From Alphaproteobacteria bacterium (GTDB taxonomy: Bacteria > Pseudomonadota > Alphaproteobacteria > Rhizobiales > Amorphaceae): a DNA stretch of 54,302 bases. The first letter of the stretch is position 1. Every line of letters starts with the position of its first letter. Positions 18,205 to 27,570 of the stretch are shown here, in pieces. The notes beneath the pieces are model-generated. The model saw only the letters and a list, made by a program, of their open reading frames with translations, was not told the origin of the DNA and ran no database searches. A program made the position numbers and the translations under genes. The DNA lies in contig JAUIJH010000015.1 of NCBI GenBank assembly GCA_030431335.1, positions 1 to 54,302 of the forward strand, given 5' to 3'.

Positions 18205-21084
18205 CTACCGCGCAGTCCCCGTCAGCACCCGGCCCTGCCCCACGTAGTTGCCCACGGCGCGGTAGCGGTTGCTCTCGCCGCGCACGTCGAAGGTGCCGAG
18301 CACGCCCTGGGCCGGGCCGCGCGGCCCGCGCACGAAGGCACCCCGCGTGTTGCCGGAAAGGCCGCTGCCGGAAAGTTGGCCGCTGAACTGGTTGCTGACC
18401 CCGTCGCGAGCGACGCCGCCGGCCACCGTGCCGGAGAAATCGTGCCCGTCGAAATTGGTGATCGCCACCTGGCCGGTGCGGCTGCCGAAATTGTAGCTCA
18501 CGCCGAGATCGCCCACCGCCACGTAGCGGTTGCGCGTACCGTCGGGCGTCTGCGACACCACCGACCCCACCGCGTGGCCCTCGTAGGAGCCAGTGCCGGT
18601 GGTGGGCAGATCCACGGCCCGCGTCACGTCGCCGGCGGCCCAGGTTCCGAGGTGCACGAAGTCCTTGCGCGATTTCTCGAGCTTCTTGTCGTCGAAATCG
18701 GTCGCCGTGCCCCACCAGCCCCATTCCATGAAGGCGCATTCGCACTCGGTAACGCCGGCGCTCTCGAACAGCTGCGGCTGCGGCACGGCATCGGACGAGA
18801 TCATGTAGGTGTCCGGGTTGGTGCCGGTGTGGCGGATCACCTGGCCTTCGTCGGTGGTGATGGTGGTCTGGGGGCTGCCTGGCCGGCCGGCCGGGCCGGT
18901 GGCGACCGCCGCGAAGTTGTCGTCGTCCACATAGGTCGCGCGGGTGGAGGAGGACTTTCCGCCGAAGATGTCGGTCCCGAAGGCGAGCTGGTAGCTGCGC
19001 ACCACGGGATCGGCCTCGGTGATGTCGGTGACGCGGATGATACCGCCGAGATTGCTCTCCTCGGCGTTGAAGCTGACGGTGAAGTCGCCGACGTCGGTGG
19101 AGCGGAACGGGCGGACCACCCGTGCCGTCGATTCCACCATGCCGCTGGCGAAGCCGGTCAACGTGCGGGTGCTGCGCGACAGTTCGCTCGCGGGGGTGTT
19201 GCCGGTGAGCTGGCCGGCGCTGGTGGCGGAGCTATAGAGCTGGTCCGGCTCGACCAGGATCCCGTCGCTGCGCTGGAGGTCGAAGAACAGGCGCTCGCCG
19301 TCCTCGCTGTTGGGCTGCTTTTCGAGCCCCGAGGTATAGACGAACGATTCCCCCTTGCGGCCGTAGAGGGACGATTCGCCCTCGCCGGGCACGTTCTCCA
19401 TCGGCCCGGTCGGCCCGGTCATGACGGCGCTCGCCTGGTCGGCGGAGACCCGGTAGCTGCCGCGCCGGCGCCCCACCATCGCAAGGCCCTCCCCGTCGCC
19501 GACGACGAAGCCGCTGTCGACGTTGATGGCGGAACGCTGCTCGGAGCCCTGGCCGTCGATGAAGAGACCGCCATAGAGCGTCTGCGCCGTCCCGGCGGCA
19601 CCGTCGCGCGTGACGATCAGGTACGGCGTCTCGGAGGCGCCTTCCAGCGCATCGCCGAACTCGCGCGCCACCAGCGGATTGAGCAGGCGCAGCTCGGAAC
19701 GGATGCCGCGCGCCCGCTTCTGGAAGTCGTCGCTGAGATCGTAGGTGCGCACGGTGGCGGACGTTTCGGGATTGTTGGACAGGATCGCGCCGCGCTTGGT
19801 GGGATCGCCGGTGACGAGATAGAGCACGCGGTCCGGGTCGGCGCCGCCGGTGTCGGCCTCCTGCAGATAGTAGAGCGCGAAATCGTCCGGCCCGCGCACC
19901 ACGGTCCCGCGCGCCCGCACGCCCACCAGGGTCTTGGAGTCGAACGGCGCGATCTCCGATTCGCCGAGCGTCGCCGGGAACGGCAGGCTGTCCTCGCCGA
20001 TGACGAGCTCGGTCCCTTTGCTCGTCTCCACGAAGTGCGGATCGAACGGGGAGAGGTCGACCTTGTCGACGATGTCGGTCTCGCCCGGATTCTCGATCCG
20101 GACGCCGGACTGGGTGATGTAGGTTTCAGGCGTCGCGTAGCCGCCGACATTTTCGGTCGGCGGGGGCGGCGGCGGTGGGGGCGGCGGCGGCTCCTGGCTC
20201 GCCACGTCGGTGCGCACGTAGTCGGACTGGGCGCCTTCGGTCACCGTGTCGTCGATGACGTCGGTGGTGCGGGTGATGCCGGGCACGAACGGCTCGGGCG
20301 AATAGCGCGAGGTGAGGATCACGGGGCGCGGCCGCGGCAGCACCGTGATGGGCGCGCGGGCCGAGTTGATCTGGGGGACGCCGCTGCGCACCACGTTGGC
20401 GTCGGTCGGCACGTTGAGGCTGCCGCCATTGGCGCCCCGGCGCCCGGTGAGGCGCGCCTGCAGGGCCGATTGGTCCACTTCCGAGGTCGGCATGATCTCG
20501 ACCTGGCCGCCGAAGAACACGAACGAATAGCCGGTCCTGTGGATGCGCCGGCTGCCCCCGCCCGGCAGGTCGAGCGTCAGCTCGTTGCCGAACACGAAGG
20601 AGGCCGTTTGGCTGGGGCAGCGTCCGTCCGGCAGGCAGCCCGGCTCGAGGTCGATATTGACGATGCCGCCGCGCACGCCGAGCGTGCCGCCGGGGGTGCG
20701 AAAGCGCACCGTGTTGCCGCGCTTGGACAGCTTGCCACCCACGAAGCGCAGCGCCCCGCTGGTCACTTCCGCCACCAGCGAGCCGCTGGAATCGGAGGGG
20801 TTATAGACGAACTCGTCGATCACCACGCGCGCCGTCGGCCCCACGGTGAACGTGGAGCCATCGACGAAGAGCACCTGCACCAGGCCGATATCGCCGGTCA
20901 CGATGCGGTCGTTGAACAGCACGTTGTCGCCGATGACGATGGTGCGCACACCGCTGGAGCGTTCGAAACTCGACTGCGGGTTGACGGCGCCGGTGACGCC
21001 CACCCGCCCCTGCGCCAGCGCTCCGCCAGCGGAAACGGCGACGGTGAGCAGCGCCGCGCCGATGATCTTGAAAAGGAGGTTCAT
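18205..21084 (-). CDS. FecR-domain surface/periplasmic protein with TbpB-like barrel end
   Basis: About 959 residues. A Sec signal peptide (1-25) precedes a FecR domain (about 40-145) with the signature 'RTPGGTLGVRGG' (about 129-140). A poly-proline linker of about eleven residues lies near residue 300. A long middle region of beta-rich sequence is unassigned. The last 150 residues, with 'GSYEGHAVGSV' and 'NFDGHDFSGTVAGGV', resemble the small eight-stranded barrel domain of transferrin-binding-protein-B-like proteins. FecR domains here are extracytoplasmic, unlike the sigma-regulator FecR. It follows the TPR/outer-membrane gene by 14 bases. The start at ATG 21084 avoids overlap; ATG 21096 is an alternative. 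The function is unknown; surface exposure is inferred. Confidence 0.85.
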   Translation of the reverse strand: MNLLFKIIGAALLTVAVSAGGALAQGRVGVTGAVNPQSSFERSSGVRTIVIGDNVLFNDRIVTGDIGLVQVLFVDGSTFTVGPTARVVIDEFVYNPSDSSGSLVAEVTSGALRFVGGKLSKRGNTVRFRTPGGTLGVRGGIVNIDLEPGCLPDGRCPSQTASFVFGNELTLDLPGGGSRRIHRTGYSFVFFGGQVEIMPTSEVDQSALQARLTGRRGANGGSLNVPTDANVVRSGVPQINSARAPITVLPRPRPVILTSRYSPEPFVPGITRTTDVIDDTVTEGAQSDYVRTDVASQEPPPPPPPPPPPTENVGGYATPETYITQSGVRIENPGETDIVDKVDLSPFDPHFVETSKGTELVIGEDSLPFPATLGESEIAPFDSKTLVGVRARGTVVRGPDDFALYYLQEADTGGADPDRVLYLVTGDPTKRGAILSNNPETSATVRTYDLSDDFQKRARGIRSELRLLNPLVAREFGDALEGASETPYLIVTRDGAAGTAQTLYGGLFIDGQGSEQRSAINVDSGFVVGDGEGLAMVGRRRGSYRVSADQASAVMTGPTGPMENVPGEGESSLYGRKGESFVYTSGLEKQPNSEDGERLFFDLQRSDGILVEPDQLYSSATSAGQLTGNTPASELSRSTRTLTGFASGMVESTARVVRPFRSTDVGDFTVSFNAEESNLGGIIRVTDITEADPVVRSYQLAFGTDIFGGKSSSTRATYVDDDNFAAVATGPAGRPGSPQTTITTDEGQVIRHTGTNPDTYMISSDAVPQPQLFESAGVTECECAFMEWGWWGTATDFDDKKLEKSRKDFVHLGTWAAGDVTRAVDLPTTGTGSYEGHAVGSVVSQTPDGTRNRYVAVGDLGVSYNFGSRTGQVAITNFDGHDFSGTVAGGVARDGVSNQFSGQLSGSGLSGNTRGAFVRGPRGPAQGVLGTFDVRGESNRYRAVGNYVGQGRVLTGTAR

Positions 21085-21098
21085 GCGAATTCCCATGA

Positions 21099-22475
21099 TC
21101 AAAACCGCTTGGAGATGCCGACGGAGACGATGGCGTTGGTGTAGTCACGCGTCGCGTAGTTGGACGACTGGTCGCGGAACTGGCCGGTGAGAAAGGCGGA
21201 GAAGCCGCGCTGCAGCGGCGCCGAGATGCCGGCCTCGATCCACCACGCGCCGTCCTCCTCCGACTCGGTCAGATTGATGAGGGGGTCCGGCCCGTCGTAG
21301 CCGCGATAGAGGCCACCGCCGGCCAGGGACAGCGTCCACGGCGCGTCGTCGGCAAGCAGGCCCGCTTTGGGAAGATAGAAGAAGTATGTCGCGCGGGCCG
21401 AACCGCCGGCCTCGTCGTAGGCATTGAAGGAGGTGCGGGCGGACACGAAGCGCGCATAAGCGGTCGCCTGCAGCAGAAGCTGGGCGTTGACGCTCGCCGT
21501 CACGGTGTTGACGGTGCTGAATTCCTCGCCCGTCTGCAGGCGCACGGTCGGGTAGTTTTGCGAGTTGTTGTAGTTGACGACGCGGAACTCGTTGCGCGAA
21601 TCGAACAGCACGCCATCCACGATGCGGCTCTGGAACAGCGCGCCCGCACCGTACTGGGTGCTGTAGAGCGCCGGGCCCAGCATCGTCGCGCCGGCGATGC
21701 CGTAGACGCCGAAGCGGGCGCCGTCGAACCCGAAGCGCCCCAGCCCGAAGCTCGGCCCAAGCTGCGTCTCGATGAGCTGCAGGTTGAGGCGCGAAATATC
21801 GGCATAGACGCTGTTGTAGGTGACGATGTTGGCTTCGATCGTGTCGTTCTGGTTCTTCAGATCGTAGACGAAGTGGACGTCGGCCAGCGCGAACAGGTTG
21901 ACGTCCGCCTGCGAGCGGGCGTTGGAATCGAGCCGGATCGGCACGCCGTTGACGTCGATGATGCTCTGTTCGGGCGAGGCGTTGGCGTTGCTTTGGAAGC
22001 GGCCGCCGCCGTGCACGGAGCCGCTGATCGTCAGCGGGTTTGCCTGCGCGTCGACTTCGGCAAGGAAGGTGTCCACGCGCTGGCTCACCTCCGGCGGGGT
22101 GCCGGCCGCGCGGCGCGCCGCCTCCAGGTAGGCGCGCGACTCCTCGATGGCGCCGATGCGATAGTACAGAACGCCGAGCTCGAGCTGGATGCGCGGCAGG
22201 TTGGGCGCGTAGACCAGCATCCGCTCCAGCGTGGAGATCGCGGCTTCGTAGTCGCCCACCTGGGCCGACAGCATCGCGTATTCGAAGGCAACATCGAGGT
22301 TGGAGGGGTCGTTCAGCATCGACACGAACAGCGCTTCCCGCCGTGCCTCCACAGCGCCGGTCGCTTCGACCGCACCCTGCGCGTGGGCGGAGCCCATCGG
22401 TGCCATGCTCGCTGCAAGGCTAGCGAAGATAAGCGCTATCAAACCCTGCCGAAGAGCCCCAAACATATTAAACAA
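21099..22475 (-). CDS. TPR-containing outer-membrane beta-barrel protein
   Basis: A 458-residue protein with a signal peptide (cleavage near AHAQ, about 33), a TPR region (about 40-125, e.g. 'YEAAISTLERMLVYAPN'), and a beta-rich C-terminal part (about 150-458) ending in Lys-Arg-Phe. A terminal Phe after alternating hydrophobic residues is the outer-membrane-protein insertion signature. The layout resembles surface-lipoprotein assembly modifier (Slam)-type proteins, which move surface lipoproteins outward. Here the next gene encodes a large FecR protein with a TbpB-like barrel, a plausible cargo. That pairing is an inference. Transcribed with the FecR gene, divergently from the CHASE2 cyclase. 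Confidence 0.82.
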   Translation of the reverse strand: MFNMFGALRQGLIALIFASLAASMAPMGSAHAQGAVEATGAVEARREALFVSMLNDPSNLDVAFEYAMLSAQVGDYEAAISTLERMLVYAPNLPRIQLELGVLYYRIGAIEESRAYLEAARRAAGTPPEVSQRVDTFLAEVDAQANPLTISGSVHGGGRFQSNANASPEQSIIDVNGVPIRLDSNARSQADVNLFALADVHFVYDLKNQNDTIEANIVTYNSVYADISRLNLQLIETQLGPSFGLGRFGFDGARFGVYGIAGATMLGPALYSTQYGAGALFQSRIVDGVLFDSRNEFRVVNYNNSQNYPTVRLQTGEEFSTVNTVTASVNAQLLLQATAYARFVSARTSFNAYDEAGGSARATYFFYLPKAGLLADDAPWTLSLAGGGLYRGYDGPDPLINLTESEEDGAWWIEAGISAPLQRGFSAFLTGQFRDQSSNYATRDYTNAIVSVGISKRF

Positions 22476-22679
22476 CGCCTTGTGGACTAAGAGCTATCAG
22501 GGGCGAATAAGGTCAGTACTTGTCCCAATGGGCAAGCGACGAACCGTATTTTACGGTGATTTGAGTGACCCTGTTGCTGCTGCACAACACGGCGCCTATA
22601 AGGGCGGCCGCACAGTACAAAGGCTCGCCGCAGGGGCTATCCGGCGCGGCAACGGGAAGCCGGCGATGATGGTTCGGCC
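22476..22679. promoter_or_regulatory. Divergent control region with perfect inverted repeat
   Basis: This 204-base region separates the TPR/FecR operon from the CHASE2 cyclase. ACCGTA-TTT-TACGGT at 22543-22557 is a perfect 15-bp inverted repeat and the strongest operator candidate. A second CCCAATGGG palindrome lies at 22524-22532. No convincing -35/-10 pair was found, and no clear Shine-Dalgarno precedes the cyclase ATG at 22680. Confidence 0.45.
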
Positions 22680-25019
22680 ATGCTGAAAGTCGCGCAGAAG
22701 GCGAGCGCCCGCACGCAGCGCAAGCCGCGGCGCACGCGGCTGGGGCGGGTGCGCCAGCGGGTGGCCCGCGGTCTGCCGCTCGTCGTGCTCACGCTCCTTC
22801 TGCTGACGCTCGGCCTTGGGGTGCGCGTCAACGATCCGTCCGCCCTCGGCCAGCTGCGCAACATGGTGTTCGACGAGTACCAGCGCTTTCACCCGCTCGC
22901 CTACGACCCTGGTTCGCCCGTGCGAATCGTGGCCATCGACGAGACGTCGCTGGAAAAGTACGGCCAGTGGCCATGGCCGCGCGTGCGCCTCGCCGAGATG
23001 GTCGACAAGCTCACCGAGATGGGCGCGGCGGCCGTCGGGCTCGACGTCATCCTGGCCGAGCCCGACCGCATGTCGCCGGAAAATATCGCGACGCTGCTGC
23101 CCGCAGGCGCCAAGCGCCAGGCGTTGGAAGATGCGCTGGTGGACGCGCCGCGCAACGACTTCCTGCTCGCGAGCGCGCTCAGCTCCTCCCCCTCGGTGCT
23201 CGGCATCGCGCTGGACAAGGCCGCCCCCGATCCCGGGGTGGGCGACAAGAGCACCGCCGCCCGCGCCTTCGCCAACCCCAAGGCCGGCTTTGCCTTCGCC
23301 GGCGACGATCCGCACGAATTCCTGCCCGCCTTCTCCGATTTCACCCCGCCCTTGCCGATGCTGTCGCAGGCGGCGGCCGGGTTCGGCGCGCTCAACTGGC
23401 TCCCCGACCGCGACCGCGTGGTGCGCACGGTGCCGCTCCTGTTCCAGCTCGGCGACGGCACCTTCGTGCCGAGCTTCGGGGTGGAGCTCCTGCGCATCGC
23501 GCAAGGGGCCTCCACCATCACCATCCGCTCCTCCAACGCCTCCGGCCAGTCCGCCTTCGGCGAGAAGTCGGGCGTCAACATGGTCCGCGTCGGCGCGCTC
23601 GAGGTGCCGACTACCGCCGACGGCGCCATGCGGCTGCACTTCCATCCCAGCGACGCCGGCCGCAACATCCCGGCCTGGTGGGTGCTGGAGGGCATCGTGC
23701 CGCCGGACGAGGTCGCCGGGCGCATCGTCCTCATCGGCGCCACCGCGCCCGGCCTGCCCGACATCCAGGCAACGCCGCTGGAAGAGGCCGTGCCGGGGGT
23801 GGAGATCCACGCCCAGGCGATCGACCACATGGTCTTCGGCACCCACCTCAAGCGGCCCGACTGGGCGGCCGGGCTCGAGGCTGTGGTGTTCACCGTCCTC
23901 ACCGTCGTGTTCGCCGTCGCGGCGGCCGCGCTGTCGCCGTTCAAGAACATCGTGCTCGGCGTCCTCCTGCTCGGCGGCGTCGCGGCGGGGAGCTATTTCC
24001 TGTTCGTGGACGAGAACCTGCTGGTCGATCCGTCCTTCGCGGTGCTGGGCGGGGCGGTCTCGCTGTTGGCCACCACAAGCTGGGTCGCCGTGCGGGAGGG
24101 GGCCGAGCGCCGCTTCGTGCGCAACGCCTTCGGCCGCTACGTCGCCGCCGATCTGGTGGAGGAGATCGCCGCCAACCACGACCGGCTCGGCCTCGGCGGC
24201 GAGATCAAGCCGATGACGATCCTGTTCACCGATATCCGCGGCTTCACCACCATCTCGGAGGGGATGGACGCCCAGCGCCTCACCACCTTCATCAACGACT
24301 TCCTCACCCCCCTCACCGACGTGATCCTCGCCCACCGCGGCACGGTGGACAAATATATGGGCGACGCGATCATGGCGTTCTGGAACGCCCCGCTCGACGA
24401 TCCGCGCCACGCCGCCCACGCGGCCGAAACCGCGCTCGACATGCTGCTCGCGCTGGAACGCTTCAATCACGAATACTTCGAGGTCTACCCGCCGGTCTCG
24501 ATCGGCATCGGCCTCAACACCGGCGAATGCTGCGTCGGCAACCTGGGCTCCAACGCCCGCTTCGACTATTCGGTGATCGGCGACGACGTGAACGTCGCCT
24601 CGCGCCTGGAAGGTCAGACGAAGACCTACGGGCTGCCGATCCTCGTCGGCCCGCGCACGGCGGCCGAGATCGCCCCGCACGGCTACCGCGTCATCTCGCT
24701 CGACAACATCCGCGTGAAGGGCAAGGAGATCCCGATCGAGATCTTCGCCCTCGTCGGCGGGCCCAACCACCCCGTCGCGCAGTCCATCGCGTCGGCCGAG
24801 CCTTCCATCGAAGCGCTGACGCGCGCCTTCCGCGCCAACGACCTCACGGCCATGGCCATCGCGCTGACGGCGCTGGAGACGGCCGATACCCCCGAACTGC
24901 GCCCGCTGGTCACCATCTACCGCGAGCGCTTCGACATCCTGACGCTGCCGTCCGCGGAAGCGGCCGCCGAACCCGAGGCGGTGCGCGCCCTGCGCGACGC
25001 GCGGATCACGACGGGCTAG
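22680..25019 (+). CDS. CHASE2-domain adenylate/guanylate cyclase
   Basis: A 779-residue class III nucleotide cyclase. An N-terminal membrane helix (about 35-55) is followed by an extracytoplasmic CHASE2 domain (about 65-385, including 'VAIDETSLEKYGQWPWPR'), three membrane helices (about 395-470), and the catalytic domain (about 500-690). Catalytic landmarks are FTDIRGFTT (about 515-523, metal Asp), 'KYMGDAIMAFW' and 'DYSVIGDDVNVASRLE'. It should make cAMP (or cGMP) in response to an extracellular or periplasmic cue. It is divergent from a FecR/TPR-porin operon, an arrangement I have seen associated with CHASE2 cyclases in alphaproteobacteria, so the FecR protein may be part of its sensing path. 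Confidence 0.93.
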   Translation: MLKVAQKASARTQRKPRRTRLGRVRQRVARGLPLVVLTLLLLTLGLGVRVNDPSALGQLRNMVFDEYQRFHPLAYDPGSPVRIVAIDETSLEKYGQWPWPRVRLAEMVDKLTEMGAAAVGLDVILAEPDRMSPENIATLLPAGAKRQALEDALVDAPRNDFLLASALSSSPSVLGIALDKAAPDPGVGDKSTAARAFANPKAGFAFAGDDPHEFLPAFSDFTPPLPMLSQAAAGFGALNWLPDRDRVVRTVPLLFQLGDGTFVPSFGVELLRIAQGASTITIRSSNASGQSAFGEKSGVNMVRVGALEVPTTADGAMRLHFHPSDAGRNIPAWWVLEGIVPPDEVAGRIVLIGATAPGLPDIQATPLEEAVPGVEIHAQAIDHMVFGTHLKRPDWAAGLEAVVFTVLTVVFAVAAAALSPFKNIVLGVLLLGGVAAGSYFLFVDENLLVDPSFAVLGGAVSLLATTSWVAVREGAERRFVRNAFGRYVAADLVEEIAANHDRLGLGGEIKPMTILFTDIRGFTTISEGMDAQRLTTFINDFLTPLTDVILAHRGTVDKYMGDAIMAFWNAPLDDPRHAAHAAETALDMLLALERFNHEYFEVYPPVSIGIGLNTGECCVGNLGSNARFDYSVIGDDVNVASRLEGQTKTYGLPILVGPRTAAEIAPHGYRVISLDNIRVKGKEIPIEIFALVGGPNHPVAQSIASAEPSIEALTRAFRANDLTAMAIALTALETADTPELRPLVTIYRERFDILTLPSAEAAAEPEAVRALRDARITTG

Positions 25020-25027
25020 AACCCTTT

Positions 25028-25126
25028 AGGCTCACGCGTGTTCGCCCAAACCGCTCCAGCTATTACGCTGGTCGCGTTCTTCCGAGTCGCTTGCCGATTC
25101 CGACAAGCTCGAAAACGCTTCAGCGC
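25028..25126. repeat. Palindromic intergenic repeat, copy 1
   Basis: A 99-base unit repeated at 25132-25230 with about four mismatches. It holds two palindromes: CCAGC-6-GCTGG (25056-25071), and a long imperfect hairpin (25074-25118) made of GCGTT/AACGC, CGAG/CTCG and CTTG/CAAG arms. Size and two-palindrome form recall RIME-type mosaic elements of rhizobia. It lies between convergent genes and may also assist termination. Confidence 0.75.
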
Positions 25127-25131
25127 CGTCC

Positions 25132-25230
25132 AGGTTCACTCGTGTTCGCCCAAACCGCTCCAGCTTTTACTCTGGTCGCGTTCTTCCGAGTCGCTTGCCG
25201 ATTCCGACAAGCTCGAAAACGCTTCAGCGC
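25132..25230. repeat. Palindromic intergenic repeat, copy 2
   Basis: Second copy of the 99-base unit, 104 bases after the first. The large hairpin (25178-25222) is fully conserved, while the small one has lost a pair. It runs 7 bases into the end of the RES toxin gene and supplies that gene's stop codon (25224-25226). Confidence 0.75.
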
Positions 25231-25994
25231 GCCTCCCAGCGGACCGCGGCGATGCGGGGATCGGCCGAAAACACGGCCGGGCTCAGCTCGATGCGCGAAT
25301 CGGGAAATTGCGAGATCGCCTGGACGCCGGCGGCGCTGAGTCGAATCCGCCACGTCTGCCGGTCGATCGGCTTGGGTTCGCCGAACGCGGCACAATCGAA
25401 GACCGCGACGTTGGCGCGCCCGCCCGGGTCGCGCACCGACTGGTAGCGGATCAACGCCGTCTCCACCGCGCGCGCCCCGTCCGCGAGCGACTGGCACGGG
25501 CCGTAGTCGGTCGGATGCGTCCACAGCCGCTTGTCGCGGTCGAGCCGCGGCGCGGTCAGGTCGAGCGAGCGGGGCGCCGCGAGCGCCACGCAGAAGGCGG
25601 TGTGCTCGCCGAACGCGGCCGGGAACGGCGTGTCCGGCGATTCGGCAAAGAACAGAAGCTTGTGAAACGCGAACTCGGCCACCGCCGTCGCCACGTCCTC
25701 GCTTGCGTAGAAGACGCCCGCCGTCAGCCCCGCGCGGCGGAAGCGCGAGCCGTGCGGATAAGGGGTGCCGTACCGGAACGGCGTGAACAGGAGATAGTCG
25801 AGATGGCGGCACTCCCGGGGGACGACGGGCTTGGTCTCCTCCAGGATGCGCTCCAGCTCCTCCTGTTCGGCGAGGTTGTCGACCAGCGGAACGGTGGCGA
25901 CCCGATGCTGGCTTTCCACCAGCCGCCAGGCCTGCTGCGCGTAAGGGCGCAGCTCACCCGACAGCGCGGCGGGCGTCCAGGTAGGCGATGACAT
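25224..25994 (-). CDS. RES-domain toxin (type II toxin-antitoxin)
   Basis: A 256-residue RES-family protein. The RES core is visible around residues 70-125: Arg84 in 'HGSRFRRAG', Tyr97 in 'GVFYASED' and Glu107 in 'AVAEFAFHK', with a further Arg24 near the start. RES toxins degrade NAD+ (phosphorolysis or hydrolysis), stopping growth. The ATG at 25994 lies inside the antitoxin gene's end (41-base overlap), the usual coupling with the antitoxin first. At about 256 residues it is longer than minimal RES toxins because of an N-terminal segment of roughly 60 residues. Its stop codon lies within the repeat copy 2. Confidence 0.9.
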   Translation of the reverse strand: MSSPTWTPAALSGELRPYAQQAWRLVESQHRVATVPLVDNLAEQEELERILEETKPVVPRECRHLDYLLFTPFRYGTPYPHGSRFRRAGLTAGVFYASEDVATAVAEFAFHKLLFFAESPDTPFPAAFGEHTAFCVALAAPRSLDLTAPRLDRDKRLWTHPTDYGPCQSLADGARAVETALIRYQSVRDPGGRANVAVFDCAAFGEPKPIDRQTWRIRLSAAGVQAISQFPDSRIELSPAVFSADPRIAAVRWEAR

Positions 25995-26337
25995 CGACAA
26001 GCCCCGCGATGGTGGTGATCTTTTCCACCGGCCGCGCGCCGATGAGCGTATTCGTGTTGGTCATCCAGGCCTTCATGACCGCGCCGTCGCCGTCCACGAT
26101 GGCGTCGAGCGAGCGGAAGAGCCGCACCACCAGCGCCGCGAGCTCGTAGGATTTGGCGTGCTCGGCCAGGCGATAGCGGCCCTTCTTCATCCGCGACACC
26201 GTCGCCTCGCTCACCCCGATGACGTCGGACAGTTGCGCGGCGGTCATCCCCAGCCGGTCCGCCGCCCGGATGCACGCCTTGGTCAGCACCGCGCCGCGGT
26301 CGACCGCCACCTGCTCGGATCGAACTGCAAGGCTCAT
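25954..26337 (-). CDS. Xre/MbcA/ParS-type antitoxin
   Basis: A 127-residue antitoxin. The N-terminal half contains a helix-turn-helix (about 28-52, 'MTAAQLSDVIGVSEATVSRM') and the C-terminal half matches the MbcA/ParS toxin-binding domain (DUF2384), with 'KAWMTNTNTLIGARPVEKI'. It neutralises the RES protein and normally represses the operon. The ATG at 26337 has GGAG just upstream. Inverted repeats at 26352-26393 are likely operators. Confidence 0.9.
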   Translation of the reverse strand: MSLAVRSEQVAVDRGAVLTKACIRAADRLGMTAAQLSDVIGVSEATVSRMKKGRYRLAEHAKSYELAALVVRLFRSLDAIVDGDGAVMKAWMTNTNTLIGARPVEKITTIAGLVDVIAYLDARRAVG

Positions 26338-26351
26338 GTTCTCCGCACTCC

Positions 26352-26393
26352 ATTTCTATGGAAAGAAATAGTCCTTTTTTCCTCCCAAGGAAA
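26352..26393. promoter_or_regulatory. Operator-like inverted repeats before the toxin-antitoxin operon
   Basis: Two AT-rich inverted repeats lie 15-56 bases upstream of the antitoxin: ATTTCT-6-AGAAAT (26352-26369) and TTTCCT-4-AGGAAA (26378-26393). GGAAAG also occurs twice (26360 and 26389). Placement fits autoregulation by the antitoxin. Confidence 0.55.
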
Positions 26394-26529
26394 GGGACAC
26401 CCCTCGATGCGGCCTGTTTCGAGCCCTGCATACCCGCATATGCCGGGGCCGCGATGGCGTTGGCCCGGTTGCAAGGGAGCGCTATGGAGGGGCGTGCGCA
26501 TTGGTGCGCGCTACCGCTGAAAGGCCCCC

Positions 26530-27225
<696 letters not shown>

Positions 27226-27228
27226 GCG

Positions 27229-27570
27229 TTACGGCCGCGCGAGGCGGAAGACACTCCGCCCCGCGCTGTCGTCGGCCTCAACGAGCGCCAACCTCGCGCC
27301 GGGCGCGAGGTCCTCGCCGAGGAAGGCGAGCACGACCGGCCCCGCGTCGAGCGCCACCGAGCCGATGGAGAGCGGCAGGTCCGCCGCGAATGCCGGATCC
27401 AGCGTCACATGCAGGCGCGTCGTGGCGAGAACGGTGCCATCGCCCGCCGCATCGGCCCATCCCATCGCGGCGGTGTCCGGCACATCGTGGCAGTGCGGGC
27501 ATGCCTCGCGGGGGGGCCAGTGAAACCGGCCGCACGCGGCGCAGCGCGGCAGGCGGAGCGAGCCGCTCAC
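27229..27570 (-). CDS. DUF35 Zn-ribbon/OB-fold protein
   Basis: A 113-residue protein with a rubredoxin-like zinc ribbon (Cys10, Cys13, Cys24, Cys27) followed by an OB-fold domain. DUF35 proteins are obligate partners of thiolase-like or HMG-CoA-synthase-like enzymes, where they aid acyl-CoA binding. The gene starts at a GTG that overlaps the thiolase stop by four bases (GTGA), as expected for a complex. Starts further upstream would lie inside the thiolase gene. Confidence 0.88.
   Translation of the reverse strand: MSGSLRLPRCAACGRFHWPPREACPHCHDVPDTAAMGWADAAGDGTVLATTRLHVTLDPAFAADLPLSIGSVALDAGPVVLAFLGEDLAPGARLALVEADDSAGRSVFRLARP

Noticed and set aside
17272-21144. Very long open frame (1290 codons) on the plus strand
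   Set aside because: It lies opposite dps, the FixJ regulator and the FecR gene, which all have clear families and ribosome sites. Its translation is His/Arg/Gly-rich without any motif; a GC-rich antisense shadow.
22596-24770. 724-codon open frame opposite the CHASE2 cyclase
   Set aside because: Antisense shadow without motifs. The cyclase has unmistakable catalytic blocks.
25028-25230. The 99-base pair as a CRISPR array or an IS remnant
   Set aside because: Only two long copies with a 5-base separation, internal palindromes and no transposase remnant or terminal target duplication.
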